DNA of 64,000 nt from Fasciolopsis buskii (Eukaryota > Platyhelminthes > Trematoda > Plagiorchiida > Fasciolidae): positions 81,593 to 145,592 of the forward strand of contig LUCM01010445.1 of assembly GCA_008360955.1 (NCBI GenBank), read 5' to 3'. The notes beneath the pieces were generated by a model. It was not told the origin of the DNA, made no database searches, and saw nothing but the letters and a program-made list of their open reading frames with translations. Shown in pieces: positions 31,801-43,872 of the stretch; position 1 is the first letter of the stretch; each line of letters opens with the position of its first letter. The position numbers and the translations under genes are program-made.

Positions 31801-34800
31801 TTTGCAGATATGTGAGCTTTCAGTTAGGCCAAAGAAAACGTCTGATCAACACTATGGAGAGCAGAAAAACGGACTAAAATTAAATTTATAAAAAGTAATT
31901 CATCAACAAGTGACTGATTGAGAGGAGCAAAACTGTGCATTAAAAATCTGTGGTGCAATTCAGTTAGTGCTTTTTCTTTGGACCTCCAATTGGAGACGGC
32001 CGGAAATTTGCATGGTACAGTGGACAGGTGCGCTCTAATGGCATCTTATGGACAACCATACTGGAAGGAAGACTCACTGTGGATGCCAATGTGTATGATG
32101 ATCAGTTCTTTAATGCGAATGAAACTCCACTGACCATCATGTGGTCATAAGGTAGAATTTCGAAGATTTTCTTCAGCAGAGTAGGGAATGCCAGTACTGG
32201 TGAACGTATGCACATAGAGAACCGATTATGGGCTTTGAAAATGTCTTTGTTTGCGAATTTGAGGATACAAAATTCACAGATCATCAAAACGACTGTATAG
32301 ATGCAAACAGCGACGGACATCGCCGTTTATGTTAACTCCTATGTAGTTGGCAGAATCAATGCCAAAATGAGAGCTGTGGTCAACAGGTAAACTGATCTAG
32401 AAGGCGAAAAGATTTAATCAAAACATTTGGACCAGTCCAATTTCCGACCGAAGTAAATGGAAAATAGTTCAGCACTCAACAGATTTCCTCTACGTCTGTT
32501 GAAATAAACATCACGCAGACGGATTAATACAAACATGATTATCTGAGCACTGCAAAACCCGGTTAGATTTCAGTATGATCACGAATATAGGTAGAAAATA
32601 CTTATGAAAGAAGAAAGGTATCCTGAAGTGCTCCGAATTTGTTTACTGGAGGTTGCGAAGATTTCTTCCCCATCACGATATATCGTATTCTTCCTGGTCA
32701 CGCCAGTGTTTGCTGTCGCTCTCTAAACGTTTTAAAATTGCGTGGTAGATCAGGTTAGGGAACTGAGTCAAAAACAGGAGTGGTTAAAGCAGGCATATCT
32801 AAACGGTTTTCCGTTGTTACTCAAAGATTTACTGAATGGGTAAATAAGCATCTAGGGTACACCCAGTAGGTCTCTAAAAGAATTGGAAAAGGTCATGAAA
32901 AGCGACCAGTTGAGTGACTGAAGTCATGTAAGCATAGATTTATCGCTCATTTCAGCAAAGTGGAAGTAGGGCAGATGAATGAAACTGCCTTGTCATACTC
33001 CCTGGTCATTAGCACGAAACAGGCTCCTATGAAGCGGAGATCACAAAGGCCTCGGAGATTGGGTCATGGTAGTTCTGATTGTATCGGACATACAGCCGGC
33101 CCCATAATTTCGGAATGCGGGAGGACCTAGTGCAAAAAATGTTTTTTCGTTGTGTGAAATTCACGATATCTTCTTCGTTGATCTGTTCCAGTGAATTGCT
33201 TTAAGAGGAAAAATATGAACAGGAAAGAAGAGACAGTCCGCATACAGGCGAATGAAAGTAGCATTAAACAATGTTAACATGAAGACTGACGAATTCGGTT
33301 TTTTTACCTCTGTGACGATCCTCGTCAGAAAAATCGATAATTTAAGTCCGCACTAACTTCTAAGAGATCAACAGCAAAATCTTGTGTATCGCATTTACAG
33401 AAAGAACGAATACCTGTCCGAGCTCGTGGGACTGAGTAAACCTCGACTGACGACCTTTGTTTGTTCGGGTTTAGTCGTACATGGTTGAAACTGTTTCCTT
33501 GCAAAGCTGAATTACTAGGGCTTGGTTGCTGATCCGCTGAGCACTGATTGACCACTATGTCCCCATCGGCCCAGTGGCAGTCCACCTGGATTAGGCTTCG
33601 GCATCAGAGGGAGGCGCCAACTTGGAGGCGGTAGTTATTTGCTTCCCAGTAATGATTTTCTCTAGCAGGTAAATCAATAGTCAATGACCCAGTGAGGTTC
33701 CTCACTGTCTCTATTTACAAGGAGCTCCTCAAACAAGCGGAAATGTTTGTCCGGCCCCAAGGATGTTCGTTGTAGGAGGAGCACTGCTAGTGCATTCTTT
33801 AAGAAAAACGTGAAATAGCTTTGAGTTCTCAACAATCTCAGCAACACCGTTTACGTAACAAAATGGACAAATTAATAATTTGACATAACCGTCATCAAAC
33901 GTCTATCAATTCTTCATAGTTTAACATCTCAAATTCATTTTGGCAGTGTTTTATCGCCTCATTACGGGATATACCCCATAAAGCAGGAACATGTAAAGTA
34001 CAAATCATGTGTCCGCGGTAAGCATTTAGTCATTCTACCGAGTTGCCCCAAAAACGGACTGCAGACAAATCATCCTCTTGGAAACCCATAAGGTCAGATT
34101 AGGGTAATCCGAAAGCAAAACACGAATTTATTCTACATTTTTCTTCTCACTGGTATTTTTCGCATACGGATGGACCAACTGAATTTCCCCGGAGGCACAC
34201 GACTAGTTTTGCGGTTATTGCTGCTCTTCAGGTATGCGCACCCGGTATTCTTCTGTTCATTCATTCGTATGCGAAACAAACTACTGAGCAGAAAAACCAA
34301 TGTTCTATATTTTGTTTGTCGTGGAAGACGGAAAACAGCATCTTGGGAGGCTTTTCTTCTGATATGCACTCGGATCGTTCCAGACACTGCCTGGTCATTC
34401 GAGGTACTGATTACAACCGGGCAATCTGATATTAGTTTTGTTATCATCGAACTATTGTATTCTTGGCATTAATGCCTTCTTTCTATTTAGTATTATTATC
34501 ACTATGTTTACTAAGTTTACTGTAAATTAAACTAACACAAATTATTCTGCATTCATTATATATATTGTTGTCGTTGTGTGTAATACTCCTGGGAGGGGGC
34601 TGTAGACGCTGAAATGCCGATGGATATAAAGTAAACAAATTTAGTTTGAGAAGCAAGACGTAAATGCTAATGTTCAGCTATATGCCGTCATCTTAACGGA
34701 AAGTGGACAAAAACTGATCGCAGGTTTTAAAACTGTTATCGAGTAAGAACTCACCATTGGACCGGAGGACAAAAATAGTAAACTACTAAGAACCAAACGT

Positions 34801-36424
34801 TTGCTAGACACAAGCGATTCGTTAGTACCCTGGTAGTCTAATTTATGGGATATCGAAAAATAAACATTTCAAACCTAGATGCGTAACAATCACCTGGAAC
34901 ATGAAAATTCGGTGGTCCGGGAAGCTCTACGATTGTTAACAAAGGTTTTTATCGTTCTTGCTAGAAGTATTGGTATTTGTCCAAGGTTAACTTCATTCAC
35001 AACGAAACTTCCAATGTACTTGAAACTACTGTACTCGTGACATATAACATCTAGGTATTTACACCAGCATGCAGATTGGAGTCTTTTGAATTAGCTGCGT
35101 ATCCCCAATTAGCACGTGGATGCTGTTATAACGCAATCAACACGCTTGTTGGAATCTCGGAGGTCTCGCCTAAGTTTGGCTATGTCAACAGAATGGACGA
35201 GCTTTGATTGAACTACTATCACCTGATCCTGACTAATCGAAAACCATTAGAAGACGAACGGTCAGAGAATATGGTTGTTATACGAGAAACAAATAGTATT
35301 ATCCAGATTACATTCATGGTGCTCACTGCCTGAAGTGACACATCTGTCGTGTCCGCTGTTCATCAAAGTGGTCGACTTCTGTCCATTTAGGCTATTTTCT
35401 TCACTGAATGATCTCCTAACCACAAGTGACTCGTCCGTGCCATCGACGTATCACGATTCTCGTTAATGTGGACATAGGTGCTTCGGTTTGTGTTCAACTA
35501 TTGGCACGTTCATCTGGTGTCTGAAAGGTCGAAATGGACCATTAACAAAAGCTGTTAGCACTTTACAATCAAAACCTATGTTCCCTTGGAGAAGTTCGAA
35601 TTTACTACTAGCATAGTCGAAAAAAACACTCTACAAAATATTCCATGCGAAAAAGTTGAAAATAAAATGGATTTAAGACAACCTCCATTGGATACAATGT
35701 AGGATGGACCAAACGAGCTAGCGGCCCTTGGTCGGATTCATTTACGAAGATTTTTACGCCTTTGGCACCATCAAACCAAACTTTAACAAATAATCCCAGT
35801 ATAATCCTAACAATGGAGTAAAAGGCCTCACGGTTGTTTGAAACCATGCTGACCACAGCCCTTTGAAAGGCGAAGCGAATATCAGAGGGTAAAGATTTTA
35901 TCGACAAATCAGTGATAAGTCCAATAATCGCCATGCCTTGGAATCGAACACTACGAATAGCTGACGTTGTCGACTATCTGCATGGGAAGTTCACCACATT
36001 CATGCTTATGCGCCTGCTCGGAGACCGTTGCTCGAGATCTGGGGATGCACTGGATAGCACTCAGCTGCGCCCAACAGAATACATACATGGTAGTCACCAA
36101 GCTAACCAGCTTTCCGTGATAACGCCCTCCGTCATGGAAGACGGTGTGCGTAGCATTTTGCACAGAAATTGACAAAGGCATAGAATAAATCACTTTATTA
36201 TCGGCTGGTGGTTGAAAAATTACTCCGGACAGAAATGTAATCAACCGGTAGGAATAAGAGATTCCACCGATTCCCAATTTGTTGTCGTACAATTAGGATG
36301 ACCTTTGATCAAAAATAAGAACAAAAGGAACACAGTAAGAGAAGGATAGGTAAAAAAGAGAGGAAATTAGGAGACAGCGAATGTGAATGTCCGTGTAAAA
36401 AAATGTAGAATCGATTATTCTGCT
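31798..36424. other. Mostly unassigned
   Basis: A 41-nt segment at 32349-32389 has a good acceptor (ending CTCCTATGTAG) and a CAG|GTAAAC donor but is too short to judge. Adjacent minus-strand open frames at 35608-36292 lack splice support. The frame at 33325-33585 is listed separately. Confidence 0.35.
33325..33585 (-). CDS. Possible exon, unidentified
   Basis: An 86-codon minus-strand frame, hydrophilic and protein-like (SFNHVRLNPNKQRSSVEVYS in the middle), with an internal CAG|GTATTC donor after VPRART. It ends in TGA if that donor is unused. No acceptor with a good pyrimidine tract, no known family. Confidence 0.22.
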   Translation of the reverse strand: MDCHWADGDIVVNQCSADQQPSPSNSALQGNSFNHVRLNPNKQRSSVEVYSVPRARTGIRSFCKCDTQDFAVDLLEVSADLNYRFF

Positions 36425-36533
36425 TCACAGACGTTTGTACGTTCCAAGCCCGGCTTTGCACTGGGGACATTTGTGTTGTACATCTTGACAACTATGACAA
36501 CAGAACGGGATCAGGCAACATCCGAAAACGCCG
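36425..36533 (-). CDS. LITAF-domain protein, terminal exon
   Basis: Minus-strand exon of 109 nt after the acceptor TTTTGATTTAAATAG: one phase nucleotide, 35 codons and TGA at 36425-36427. It encodes GCCLIPFC followed by a short helix, then HKCPQC and LGTYKRL at the very end. This is the C-terminal half of the LITAF (SIMPLE/CDIP) domain: the hydrophobic membrane-inserting end plus the second zinc-binding H-x-C-P-x-C knuckle and the closing Y-K-R. LITAF proteins sit on the cytosolic face of endosomal and lysosomal membranes. The first knuckle (C-P-x-C) and the hydrophobic start must be on an upstream minus-strand exon at higher coordinates, which I did not find. A segment at about 37048-37126 has compatible phase, but its sequence does not fit the missing half. 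Confidence 0.85.
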
Positions 36534-39500
36534 CTATTTAAATCAAAATTGGGACAGGATAGGGCACGGAGCGGTGGAGTGATACGTGAGACAATAGATC
36601 GAAGTTCAGTCAATTAGACTGGCAATAAACACAGCTGAAAATTTAAGGAATAAGGCAAAAGAACATGCACACTAGTTCCGTAGCAGTGTTCCAAATGACT
36701 AGGCAGAGAAGATACTTGGATACTTCCCACAAAGCCCGGTCTTGCTTTATTTATGCTTCTACTCAAAAGCAAAGTGAATACGTGACTAGGTCATTTTATG
36801 TTCAAATGCTCAAGATCATTCCTATTATAGAAATCAGTCCAATATCCAAGCGTTCGATACTGCTTGTGAAGCATTTACGGTTCATTCAAAAAAGGAGGCC
36901 CTCACTCGAGTTAAGTGCGGCAGGGGCAACGAGCTGATATCGAGAAGAAACAGCGTAGGAAGGACATTATGTCGTACGGTGTTAGGGTTAGGTGAACCGT
37001 AACCGCCAGCTCGAAGAGCCTAGAGGCTAATGATTCCGACGAACGATCTTACATCTTCGCTTCAAACACCAGGTAGGTGAGGTCCGGAGATTGTGCACTG
37101 CAAGTGATTGGCTCTAAACACAGTTGCAAAGCATTTCTGTGATTCCGAATGACTTTGAAATTAAAGCGGACCCTCAATAACCAGACTGAGGGGACCTTGG
37201 TAGCACTCTGATCCGAACAAATGCTAACTGAAATCGGCCGCTCAGGAAACATGGGTTAGTAAAATGTGGGAGATATTCTGCATCCAGTAATCACAGGTTA
37301 AGTAAAAATGCACTCTGCCTCAACAATAAAACAAACAAGTTTCTAATACTTGATCGTGCGCTTGATTATTATCAAGATAATCGAATAAGCCGATTGTGTA
37401 ACTCATGCAGGCTCGTGTGATTATTGCTGAATATAGAACTGGACATGTGTTGGATTCCGACAGCATCAATGGACTACGAAAAAACGACCACTGAGGATTA
37501 GAGTTGTGACATGGAGGAGTTAATGAATCAAATACAACTCCGCTAGTAAAATCACGTGGACAACTGACGAACCGGCCAACCTACAGTTGACCGTGGAAAA
37601 GATGCGATGTGAACAAATATGTTTAAATGGCAACATTCGAAATAAATCTTTTTCTGAGCCCGATATGTCTTTGCAGCTGGAACCCGATCAAAACTAATTC
37701 CCTCGGATTCAAACCAAGGTATATTAGGGACCTGGACGCAGAACGGGAATAGACAGATGCACAATATTCCCAATGCACTAGAATTGTTCTCGATGTTTAT
37801 GGACGAAGCAATGTTGAAACACCTACAGCATCCCTCTGAATGTGATATCCCTTCTCTCTCAATCGAACAGCTTGGGGTATATGACTGTCTCCCGTATGCC
37901 TGTAGAATTCAGCTATTTCACCAGAAGATGTCTCCAGATTGCTTTTCTGAAATAAGGAAACGCAACAAAGCAGGATGCAGAAGGGACAAGGGCGTACAGT
38001 ACCAGAGAATGCAGCAAAATGTTTCTGCAATTTTATGCTCTGATTTTCTATCCAAAGTGTAAATCCTCTTGAATCAAACATGCACCATGTCAAACTTCTT
38101 AAACTGAATCCATCACCAAATTCGGTCGTTTCAAAATTTTAGCGAATGTGGACGTGGCCCAAGTAAATTCCATAGATCTTACTGATATTTAGGCTTGTAC
38201 TGTGTTGCTTCACCGAGCACACTCCGAGCGAGCTTTTACCGCAAAACAACTGCGTCGTTTCCTTCGGATTTCACGGTGAGAATTCCGGAAGTTATCTATT
38301 TTCCACTGATGCTAGGAAAACGTTGACGTTTTCGTAAAACGTATTCTAATGTGCTTATTTCTGGCACTGGAGAGTTTTGTATTATGAATCATTTGCCGAC
38401 ATTAGGTTAATCTGGGAAAACGCAAAGTCGTGAAATTTTCTGATTGGTTTTAATTTTGGACGACATTTCATCGACAAGAGCTTGTGGACTGTTTGAGGTT
38501 GGTCAACATGATTTGTTCGCTGTCTTAGCAGAGTAAAAAGACTATTTCGGCGTTAATGCCCTGGGTAATCAGAAAGCTGGAAAGTAACCGTCAAACCTAA
38601 ATGGTCTCAACCACTAATCAGTGGTTTGTCCTATCCACCGGGACGTTTAGAACACCTCATAATTGCCTTTGTACGATCAGTCTGTGTTCTTATGGTTACC
38701 AGACTGTTCGGTTGTAAAAAAACATAGAAGAAAATATCACAAAATCCGTTATTTCAGTGGATCACAGTAGCATAAGAATTTCTTGGTGCAAGACAATATG
38801 AATCACTCGGCTGTCGAAGGTCAACCGGCCATTATAGCGCGAACATTACAGGTTTGGCTCCACCAACCAGTTGTCATTTCGTCATTGAGCTTTTCAACGG
38901 AAGTAGCTTCTTTCAGGAAATAGTGTGCACATATTGCATAAAAAGAGGTGCAAAGTTATTACCATTACTATGGATTACAGAGAATCACAGTGGCGAAGCA
39001 GTACTTCAATCACAGCCTTGCTATTGAAAAACCATGTTAACAGTTGTACACCACCAATGGAGCCGATGAATGCAGAACATTCTTCGATTTGCGGACTTGA
39101 ACAGATCATCGCACAATATCAAAAGATTTCTCAGCAATGCACAATTAAGTTAAGCGTTCCATCTATGTAGCGGTATGACTGGTTGATCGGCGCTCGATGA
39201 AAGTAACGGAATTGTTGTTTCACCTGACTTACTTTGGGCAATCAATCATGCACACATCCAGTATGCTCTAACTCAACACAAAACAAGACGAACGATTGAG
39301 AAATAAAAATATCTTCCCCGCAAAGGCCGTATGGGCTAGCTTTCAACGGTTTATTCAACGTACACTCCCGTACAACGCCGATCGGTGGTTTGTCATGATC
39401 TCAAGCTGTCCTTTAAAGCTTTGTTATGTTAGCTGAATGCCTGCTTACGGACAACTTTTGACCGAACGGTTATTACTCCGGTCCCAGTGAGAGATGGTCA

Positions 39501-39597
39501 GAACGTCGGAAAACCCGTGGTGAGAACAAGCAGAGTACTGTGAAAACTACACAGTCCAGGTGACGAAAATCGAATAAGCTAGATCGGACCCGATCAA
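36534..39597. other. Upstream of the LITAF exon; missing exons not located
   Basis: Should contain intron and possibly further LITAF-gene exons on the minus strand. I searched for a C-P-x-C knuckle and saw none I would trust; CPFC near 37985 lacks the rest of the motif. Short frames only. Confidence 0.35.
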
Positions 39598-39948
39598 TTA
39601 CAAAGTAGGTTGAATGGTTAACGACGTACTTGATTCACCTGATCCGTTGGATATAGCCGGATCAGGTGAGCTCGATGATATTCTGTTACATTTTATTCTC
39701 TCCTCTTGACCTGAGGGTGATCCGAATCCTGAACACATACTAAATGATATAGCTCTAACTGACCACTGGTTTCTGCACCGTCGTGAAGAATTGGGAGTAA
39801 GACGTCCGACTTCTGTTGGAAGATAGTTGTTCACCGCTCCGGTGGTCCCCAGTACTGACTTGGATACTGAAACTGAATGACTGATAGTTTTAAAAAATCT
39901 AATTAGCTGAGAAGCATTTTTTCCCAAAGTGAAACACTCACTAATCAC
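39598..39948 (-). CDS. Possible Ser-rich exon, unidentified
   Basis: A 116-codon minus-strand frame, Ser/Thr/Gly-rich and probably disordered in its second half (SSSSPDPAISNGSGESSTSL), ending in TAA. A TTCAGTTTCAG tract at about 39875-39885 could be an acceptor, leaving 92 codons. No family recognised; the length alone is not significant. Confidence 0.25.
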   Translation of the reverse strand: MISECFTLGKNASQLIRFFKTISHSVSVSKSVLGTTGAVNNYLPTEVGRLTPNSSRRCRNQWSVRAISFSMCSGFGSPSGQEERIKCNRISSSSPDPAISNGSGESSTSLTIQPTL

Positions 39949-39964
39949 CTTACCGGTGTCCTTC

Positions 39965-40030
39965 CCTCAGATTTCCTTTATATAACAACCAAAACCAGAG
40001 CACATCAGTACAAAGTTAGTGACTGCATAA
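39965..40030 (+). repeat. Fragment resembling a LINE 3' end
   Basis: ACAACCAAAACC...GCACATCAGTACAAAGTTA resembles 52731-52770 (CAGCCAAAACCCGGGCATG, then CAAAGTTAACC), which lies at the 3' end of the LINE copy at 52 kb. Short and diverged. Confidence 0.35.
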
Positions 40031-41250
40031 TTACCCGACTAACATTTTGCCAATCTGCCCGCGTGAATTGGAATGTTACAGTACAAGATGTGCACGCATG
40101 GAACAGGTAGGTGCTCAAGACTGGGCTTTAATGAATTGATGTTAAGCATCAACTTGACGTGCGTGAATTCCCGAATGGATGATTTAGCAGGAACAGTACA
40201 AAGGAGGAGCCTTGATAATCCTCACGAACTGACATCTGTGCTCAGTGGGGACTTCTATTATGATTAAAATCGCCTCATTTGGGGCCAATTTCATGGTGCA
40301 ATTAAGACTGAACAAATTTGCTTTTTCCAGGTCACCCAAATGAAACCTCCAACACAAGCACTTGAAAACTGAACAGGTAATCACCACAATCAATAGCCCG
40401 AATTGAACATCTTTCTGTGAATAACATATTTTGAAGACCGCGAATGATGATGAAAAACGGTTTTAGACAGGCTTCCAATGAAACAGTGGTGCCTAGCACG
40501 GCAGAAACAATGTAAATTACGACTTCCTATAGTATCCGATTTGGTGATGCCATATTCTTGAAAGTGGGACAACTCATTTCGGGACTGTGACGAGGCCTTA
40601 GCACCGGAACAGTAACTAGGCCTCCGAATGTCGATCGATATTCGCGATCCATGTGTGATTGTGCTTTGGGTTTCATTTAAGCTAGCTGTGGCGCCAATTC
40701 ACTCGTGAAGTCAAAAGTTCGTTGCTGATTAGCTATGATAACTAACGCATTTTTTTTCTTTATAAATCCCACAGATGCGGAAGACCAGCAGGAGTAGTCA
40801 CGAAAAAAAACTGAAGACTTGTGAATGACAGCGTATTGTCAGATATTCAGTGACATCGGTGAGTTGTTTTGACTAATCTTTCTTTTAATCCACAGCATTA
40901 TCCCCACTGTCCAGGACCAATTCAATTTGTTCCTCAGATCGACAGATTCTGGGCAGTACTGGAATAAGCTCACGTTAGTCGACACATGTAGGATTTGATA
41001 ATTGTAACGCAGCTAGTACGTTCAATAATTTACTGTTTTCATAACAAAGAAAAATTCGAGACAGGGTAAAAACTGCCCATGATGAACAATAAAGCATCTT
41101 ATTGGTAATAACCCTTCGGATTCACAATGGCTCATTCATGAAGTTGATTCAACTTTCTGCGGGATCTGATCATAATAAACCTCCAAAATACGTAAGGAAG
41201 TTTGGAGTTTAGAATAGTGTAAAATCCAACGAGAGCGAGAACTACGTTTT
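40031..41250. other. No assignable gene
   Basis: Short frames only. CAG|GTAGGT at 40106 is donor-like, but the segment before it is very short. Poly-T and poly-A patches at about 40750 and 40803. Confidence 0.4.
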
Positions 41251-41706
41251 GTGGTATCGGCTCTTGATCGACTTATGGGAACCAAAGAAAATTCAACACC
41301 GATTTTTTATCTAATAATTACAACAATGGTCTGTTTTTTTAACGCAGTTCTTAATAAAATTCCAGCCCATAGTGTAGGCACGAACTATTATGTACGCCCT
41401 GTAACACAACGCTGCCCCATACAGCGCACAATATTTTATTTTCTGTCAACGTTGTTGATTTGTGAGTGGCAGACCATTGCTACACTCATGTACGGTGACC
41501 GACGGAGGCTATCACTTATCACTAATTTTCAATATGTCGATGACAATCAGCCCGTTTTATCCGGATTTGGAAAACACTGTCACGTAAGGATCGACGAGCA
41601 TGTAAGCGCCCCAAAATTATCCAGCAAACAAGCATATCATAATCAGTTACACAACAGATCAGTGCTTAAAGACGAATCACGCCAAGCAAGACTATACATC
41701 AGATAA
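41251..41706 (+). pseudogene. Possible strongly decayed LINE reverse transcriptase
   Basis: A 151-codon frame with QRCPI...FYFL followed by YVDD. The distance from Q to Y is 42 residues, the same as between QGCPI and YADD in the copy at 46.6 kb. Outside these motifs the similarity is poor and the residues after YVDD do not match. It may be an old copy of the same LINE family or a coincidence. Confidence 0.28.
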
Positions 41707-42834
41707 AATCAATAAGAAGGCGTGCAAAGTCGTTTGAACACATCGGTAGGCAGGTGAGTTTGCGGGTGTATTTATTGCACCAAAAATAACTCAGTCAATT
41801 AGTCTTTACACGAAATTTGGAGAGAACGCGACTGTTATTCGGGCAGATTCAAACAATAAGACGAATCAGACAGTCAAATATGTCCATTCGAAATCGTTTT
41901 ATGCCGATCTTCAGTTTTAACAAAAAAAAACTCGGAAGGCGTTATTTTGACAATTTCCAGTCACCCACATGAGAAAGTTTTGCAGCACTTCCGTAACTCT
42001 CGAAATATTTCGTTGATCCTAATGAATACTGTACCCCGACTGTCTCAGAATCGTGTAGTTCACTACAGAGGTATGACATACAAATGATTTGTTGGACCAC
42101 GGGCAGCAGCTGAGTACTTTGTGAAGGCAAAAAAAATGGCGAAGAAATACTCCGTAAGGATAGGTCAAATCACCTAAGCAAAGCTATCGAACATCTACCT
42201 ATTAGTCCGTTCCCCTTACCCGTCGCCGTTTTTAAGCCGTAAGACAGATTGACTGTGGCCAATGGTGGGGGGGGGTCATCTCACATATATGGACTATGTC
42301 TAATGATAATCGCCACAATATCGACAATGATATTTGTTCAGTGTTAGCCAGAAAGGTTCACAAAGAATCGGCGAACCGGAACTGTGCCTGCCTCATACTT
42401 CTTATTTTCCATTCATATTTGGTTTCACTAAGCGTCGGTCAGAACTCTATGATGTTGACTAGGTGAGCCGGGATCTAGACAGACCGAACAAATCTTTTGT
42501 CACAGAATTCTGAGCCATCCATTTTCTCTAATCTGATGTAGACAATTACCATGGGAAGATTCTGTCGACCTGGCAGCAAGCTGTAAGATTTACAGTTACC
42601 TAGCGACCAAACAGACCAGAAATTTAGTCGATACCCCATTTTAGCCAACATGTGTATACCTAAACCACGACGCCCTACAAGTCAGATGGAAAGAACAAAG
42701 TGAGATTCATTCACATTAATTTGACGCTTGTATTGCTAGAAATCCAGAACCAACTGACAATGCAAATCCATGGGCCAGACACTCATTCTCCAGTAAATTT
42801 TTGGTCATTTTATGTGGCTCCCATACCCACCAGT

Positions 42835-42905
42835 ATGAAGTTGATTTGATGGTGAATGATATAACGTCAATAACACAGCGTTGTTGGTAGATTTTTCGAT
42901 ACACT
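42835..42905 (-). repeat. Dispersed repeat C, copy 1
   Basis: On the minus strand it matches 63275-63343: a CGAAA block, CAACAA, a GTTAT/GTTAG block and TATATCATTCAC in the same order. Both copies translate to a similar QQR...ISFTIK string on the minus strand. Confidence 0.45.
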
Positions 42906-43830
42906 TCTTACGTCATTCGGTCCTGATATTTACGAAGTTGTTTTTACCAAGAACCTCTATGTCGATATCTATTGATTAGGTAGCCCATTGAATTAACTCG
43001 TTAGGAAACAAAATTTGAGGTTGTGGTGTGTTCATATATGAAGCATACCGTGGTAGAATGAAACACTTCTTCCGCAGAAACTCGGTTCTTTATACTGTTT
43101 AACTTCTTAGAATGAAGGGAGTATTCGTCGCCATAGGGACAAAATTTCCGCTGTTTACAGTGCACTCTCTTTCAGCCCTCTTAGAAAGATTCCCTCATTT
43201 TATTCGTGTGACAGTGACGAAACTGGACGAAAATAAAAAAATATTTTTTGAAGAAGTTTCTTCTCCTTGTAAGCGTTTTTTTAGATCACCACATGCCAGC
43301 ATACATTAACGAAATTAACGGGTTGCCAGATGAAAGGTCTCAGCACTCACTACTATTGAGCAGAACAATTATATTCCTTGTTTTATCGCACGAATAATCC
43401 ACACTCCATCGAGTGTTCAAATATTAATTGACTCTACCCGGACAATGATGCATGAAGTATCGGGAATAATCAGCGTCAGAATTAGAGGAAAGAACTTCTG
43501 TTGTAGGATGTTAATATGAACATAAGTAACTCAGAGGGTACTCTTGAATGCGATTGGTCTCTGCACCGAAAAACATGGATCGGACATAGATTAGTCGTTT
43601 AATATGAAGCAAATGTTGGTCTTGCCTAGTGCAAAACACTGGGAGAGCTTAAAAACAAAATCACAAATTGACCGAGGTTTTCAAGCAGTTCACTGTTCTC
43701 TGCATTGTGATACCAGAATATTTCAGTTTCTCGTACACTGCTTCACCTGACGAGCGACAATAACCGCGAAACCGGTAGTTTGCTCCCGGGCAAATTTTGC
43801 CTACGCATCCAGATACTACTTCCTGTTTCT

Positions 43831-43872
43831 ATATATACATAAATATATATATACATATATATATATATATAA
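43831..43872 (+). repeat. AT-rich microsatellite
   Basis: AT runs interrupted by two ACAT units. Confidence 0.85.

Noticed and set aside
36982..36992. TTAGGGTTAGG, resembling animal telomere repeats
   Set aside because: Fewer than two units; no interstitial telomere array.
37049..37130. Minus-strand segment ending DLTYLVFEAK as the missing LITAF exon
   Set aside because: Phase fits, but there is no C-P-x-C knuckle and the spacing to GCCLIPFC is too short for the domain.
37797..38093. CPFC on the minus strand as the LITAF first knuckle
   Set aside because: The conserved Thr and hydrophobic segment that should follow are absent.
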